From CAIODY01 sp046051225 (GTDB taxonomy: Bacteria; Bacteroidota; Bacteroidia; Chitinophagales; CAIODY01): a DNA stretch of 64,000 bases. Below are positions 63,314 to 64,000 of the stretch, one piece after another. Where the stretch lies: the NCBI GenBank assembly GCA_046051225.1, contig JBJOOR010000002.1, positions 281,743 through 345,742 of the forward strand. The letters are read 5' to 3'. The notes beneath the pieces are model-generated. The model saw only the letters and a program-made list of their open reading frames with translations, was not told the DNA's origin and did no database searches. The translations under genes and the position numbers were made by a program. Position 1 is the stretch's first letter. Every line of letters begins with the position of its first letter.

Positions 63314-63625
63314 ATGATAGTTTATATAATTTATACATCAAAATTTGATAAGTATTATGTTGGCGAATGCGAAGATTTTGAAATTAGATTAGCACAACAT
63401 AATACAGGTTTTTTCAAATCATCATCTACCACATTTGCAACTGATTGGGAATTGAAATTAATTTTTCATGTTAATAATAGAATGGAGAGCCGAAAAATTG
63501 AATTGTATATTAAATCGATGAAATCAAAAAAGTTTATTGAACGATTAATAAATGAAACTGATTTCAGAAATAAATTTTGTGAAACAGTAAAATTAAAATT
63601 TAATATAGAAATATTGCTAGGCTGA
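63314..63625 (+). CDS. GIY-YIG nuclease-family protein, 103 aa
   Basis: A single GIY-YIG domain. YIIYTSKFDKYYVGE at the N-terminus is the GIY...YIG strand pair, with IIY and YVG; RLAQHNTG follows, and the metal-binding Glu is in MESRKIELYIK near 57-66. Stand-alone proteins of this size (YhbQ/SLX1-like) have unknown roles. ATG 63314 is used; the longer frame would read through the tRNA. Its TGA stop lies inside the copied tRNA anticodon loop. A nearly identical second copy begins at 63717. Confidence 0.85.
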   Translation: MIVYIIYTSKFDKYYVGECEDFEIRLAQHNTGFFKSSSTTFATDWELKLIFHVNNRMESRKIELYIKSMKSKKFIERLINETDFRNKFCETVKLKFNIEILLG

Positions 63626-63676
63626 AAATCCATGTGTCGCCGTCCCGAACGTTCGGGACAACCCCGGCCCACACCA
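63622..63676 (+). pseudogene. 3' fragment of tRNA-Phe with an 18-bp palindrome in the T arm
   Basis: CTGAAAATCCATGTGTCGCC (from 63622) repeats the tRNA-Phe sequence from its anticodon loop, and AACCCCGGCCCACACCACA repeats its 3' end. The 6 bases CGGTTC between them are replaced by 19, including the perfect palindrome GTCCCGAAC-GTTCGGGAC (63642-63659). The 5' half of the tRNA is absent, so this is not a working tRNA. Confidence 0.9.
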
Positions 63677-63680
63677 CATT

Positions 63681-63711
63681 AAAACCTCAACAATATTTGT
63701 TGAGGTTTTTT
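63681..63711 (+). terminator. Second copy of the tRNA-Phe terminator
   Basis: The same AAAACCTCAACAA/TTGTTGAGGTTTT hairpin as at 63278, in the duplicated unit. Confidence 0.85.
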
Positions 63712-63716
63712 AATTT

Positions 63717-64000
63717 ATGATAGTCTATATAATTTATACATCAAAATTTGATAAGTATTATGTTGGTGAATGCGAAGATTTTGAAATCAGATTAGCACAA
63801 CATAATACAGGTTTTTTCAAATCATCATCTACCACATTTGCAACTGATTGGGAATTGAAATTAATTTTTCATGTTAATAATAGAATGGAGAGTCGAAAAA
63901 TTGAATTGTATATTAAATCGATGAAATCAAAAAAGTTTATTGAACGATTAATAAATGAAACTGATTTTAGAAATAAATTTTGTGAAATAGTAAAATTAAA
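63717..64000 (+). CDS. Second GIY-YIG gene copy (runs off right edge)
   Basis: 94 codons are visible from ATG 63717 and are almost identical to the gene at 63314, with a few synonymous changes and one Thr to Ile change near the C-terminus. It belongs to the second tandem unit of tRNA 3' fragment, terminator and GIY-YIG gene. The C-terminus is outside the window. Confidence 0.87.
   Translation, partial: MIVYIIYTSKFDKYYVGECEDFEIRLAQHNTGFFKSSSTTFATDWELKLIFHVNNRMESRKIELYIKSMKSKKFIERLINETDFRNKFCEIVKL

Overview
The window comes from a low-GC member of the Bacteroidota, most likely a Chitinophagales/Sphingobacteriales-type lineage. The evidence is type IX secretion C-terminal domains (15123, 23194, 43094), an alpha-oxoamine synthase of the serine palmitoyltransferase type, promoters of the Bacteroidota form TTG-N19-23-TAnnTTTG, A-rich leaders in place of Shine-Dalgarno sites, and many beta-barrel and lipoprotein genes. 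Apart from one tRNA-Phe there are no RNA genes.

Layout. 1-30.5 kb is ordinary chromosome: alaS, an M23 peptidase, a sphingolipid-type aminotransferase, an RsmH-like methyltransferase, lipB, an RluD-type pseudouridine synthase, a Crp/Fnr regulator, hemW, a prolyl oligopeptidase lipoprotein, dnaA, a Tat-exported metallophosphatase, a very large TraB/GumN fusion, a DUF4159 protein, a CxxCH/PKD T9SS protein, a BatA-like membrane protein, purS and purA. 30.5-31.4 kb is a non-coding block of nested repeats: four exact-length 41-bp units, then a 96-bp repeat in two identical copies framed by 66-bp repeats.

31.5-42.25 kb is the most unusual part. Nine or so gene units, all on the + strand, are separated by ~130-150 bp hairpin-forming sites that end in ..YAACA on the left and (A/C)CGTTR.. 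on the right. For seven units the bases just after the upstream GTT are the reverse complement of the bases just before the unit's own AAC. The matched sequence differs from unit to unit. This is what is expected if each unit is an integron gene cassette whose attC site was split when a circle was inserted. No integrase is present, so the region reads as an integron cassette array without intI (a CALIN-like array). Cargo includes a fluoride channel operon, an ATPase-TOPRIM protein resembling OLD/PARIS defence proteins, an ApeA-like HEPN protein, a serine hydrolase, a retropepsin-like pair and orphans. The last three units are overlaid by a 178-bp repeat in three copies that disrupts the sites.

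42.5-64 kb returns to ordinary genes: ndk, a T9SS protein, a glycosyltransferase, a PP2C phosphatase, rlpA, icd, an FAD oxidoreductase, an SPFH lipoprotein, a porin-amt operon, and a KdpD/KdpE-like two-component pair leading into kup and another porin. A GxxExxY gene flanked by 12-bp inverted repeats sits between the kinase and the regulator. The window ends with an MFS transporter, a Tat-exported asparaginase, and tRNA-Phe followed by a GIY-YIG gene; the tRNA 3' half, terminator and GIY-YIG gene are then repeated in tandem, which looks like a small element using the tRNA as its target.
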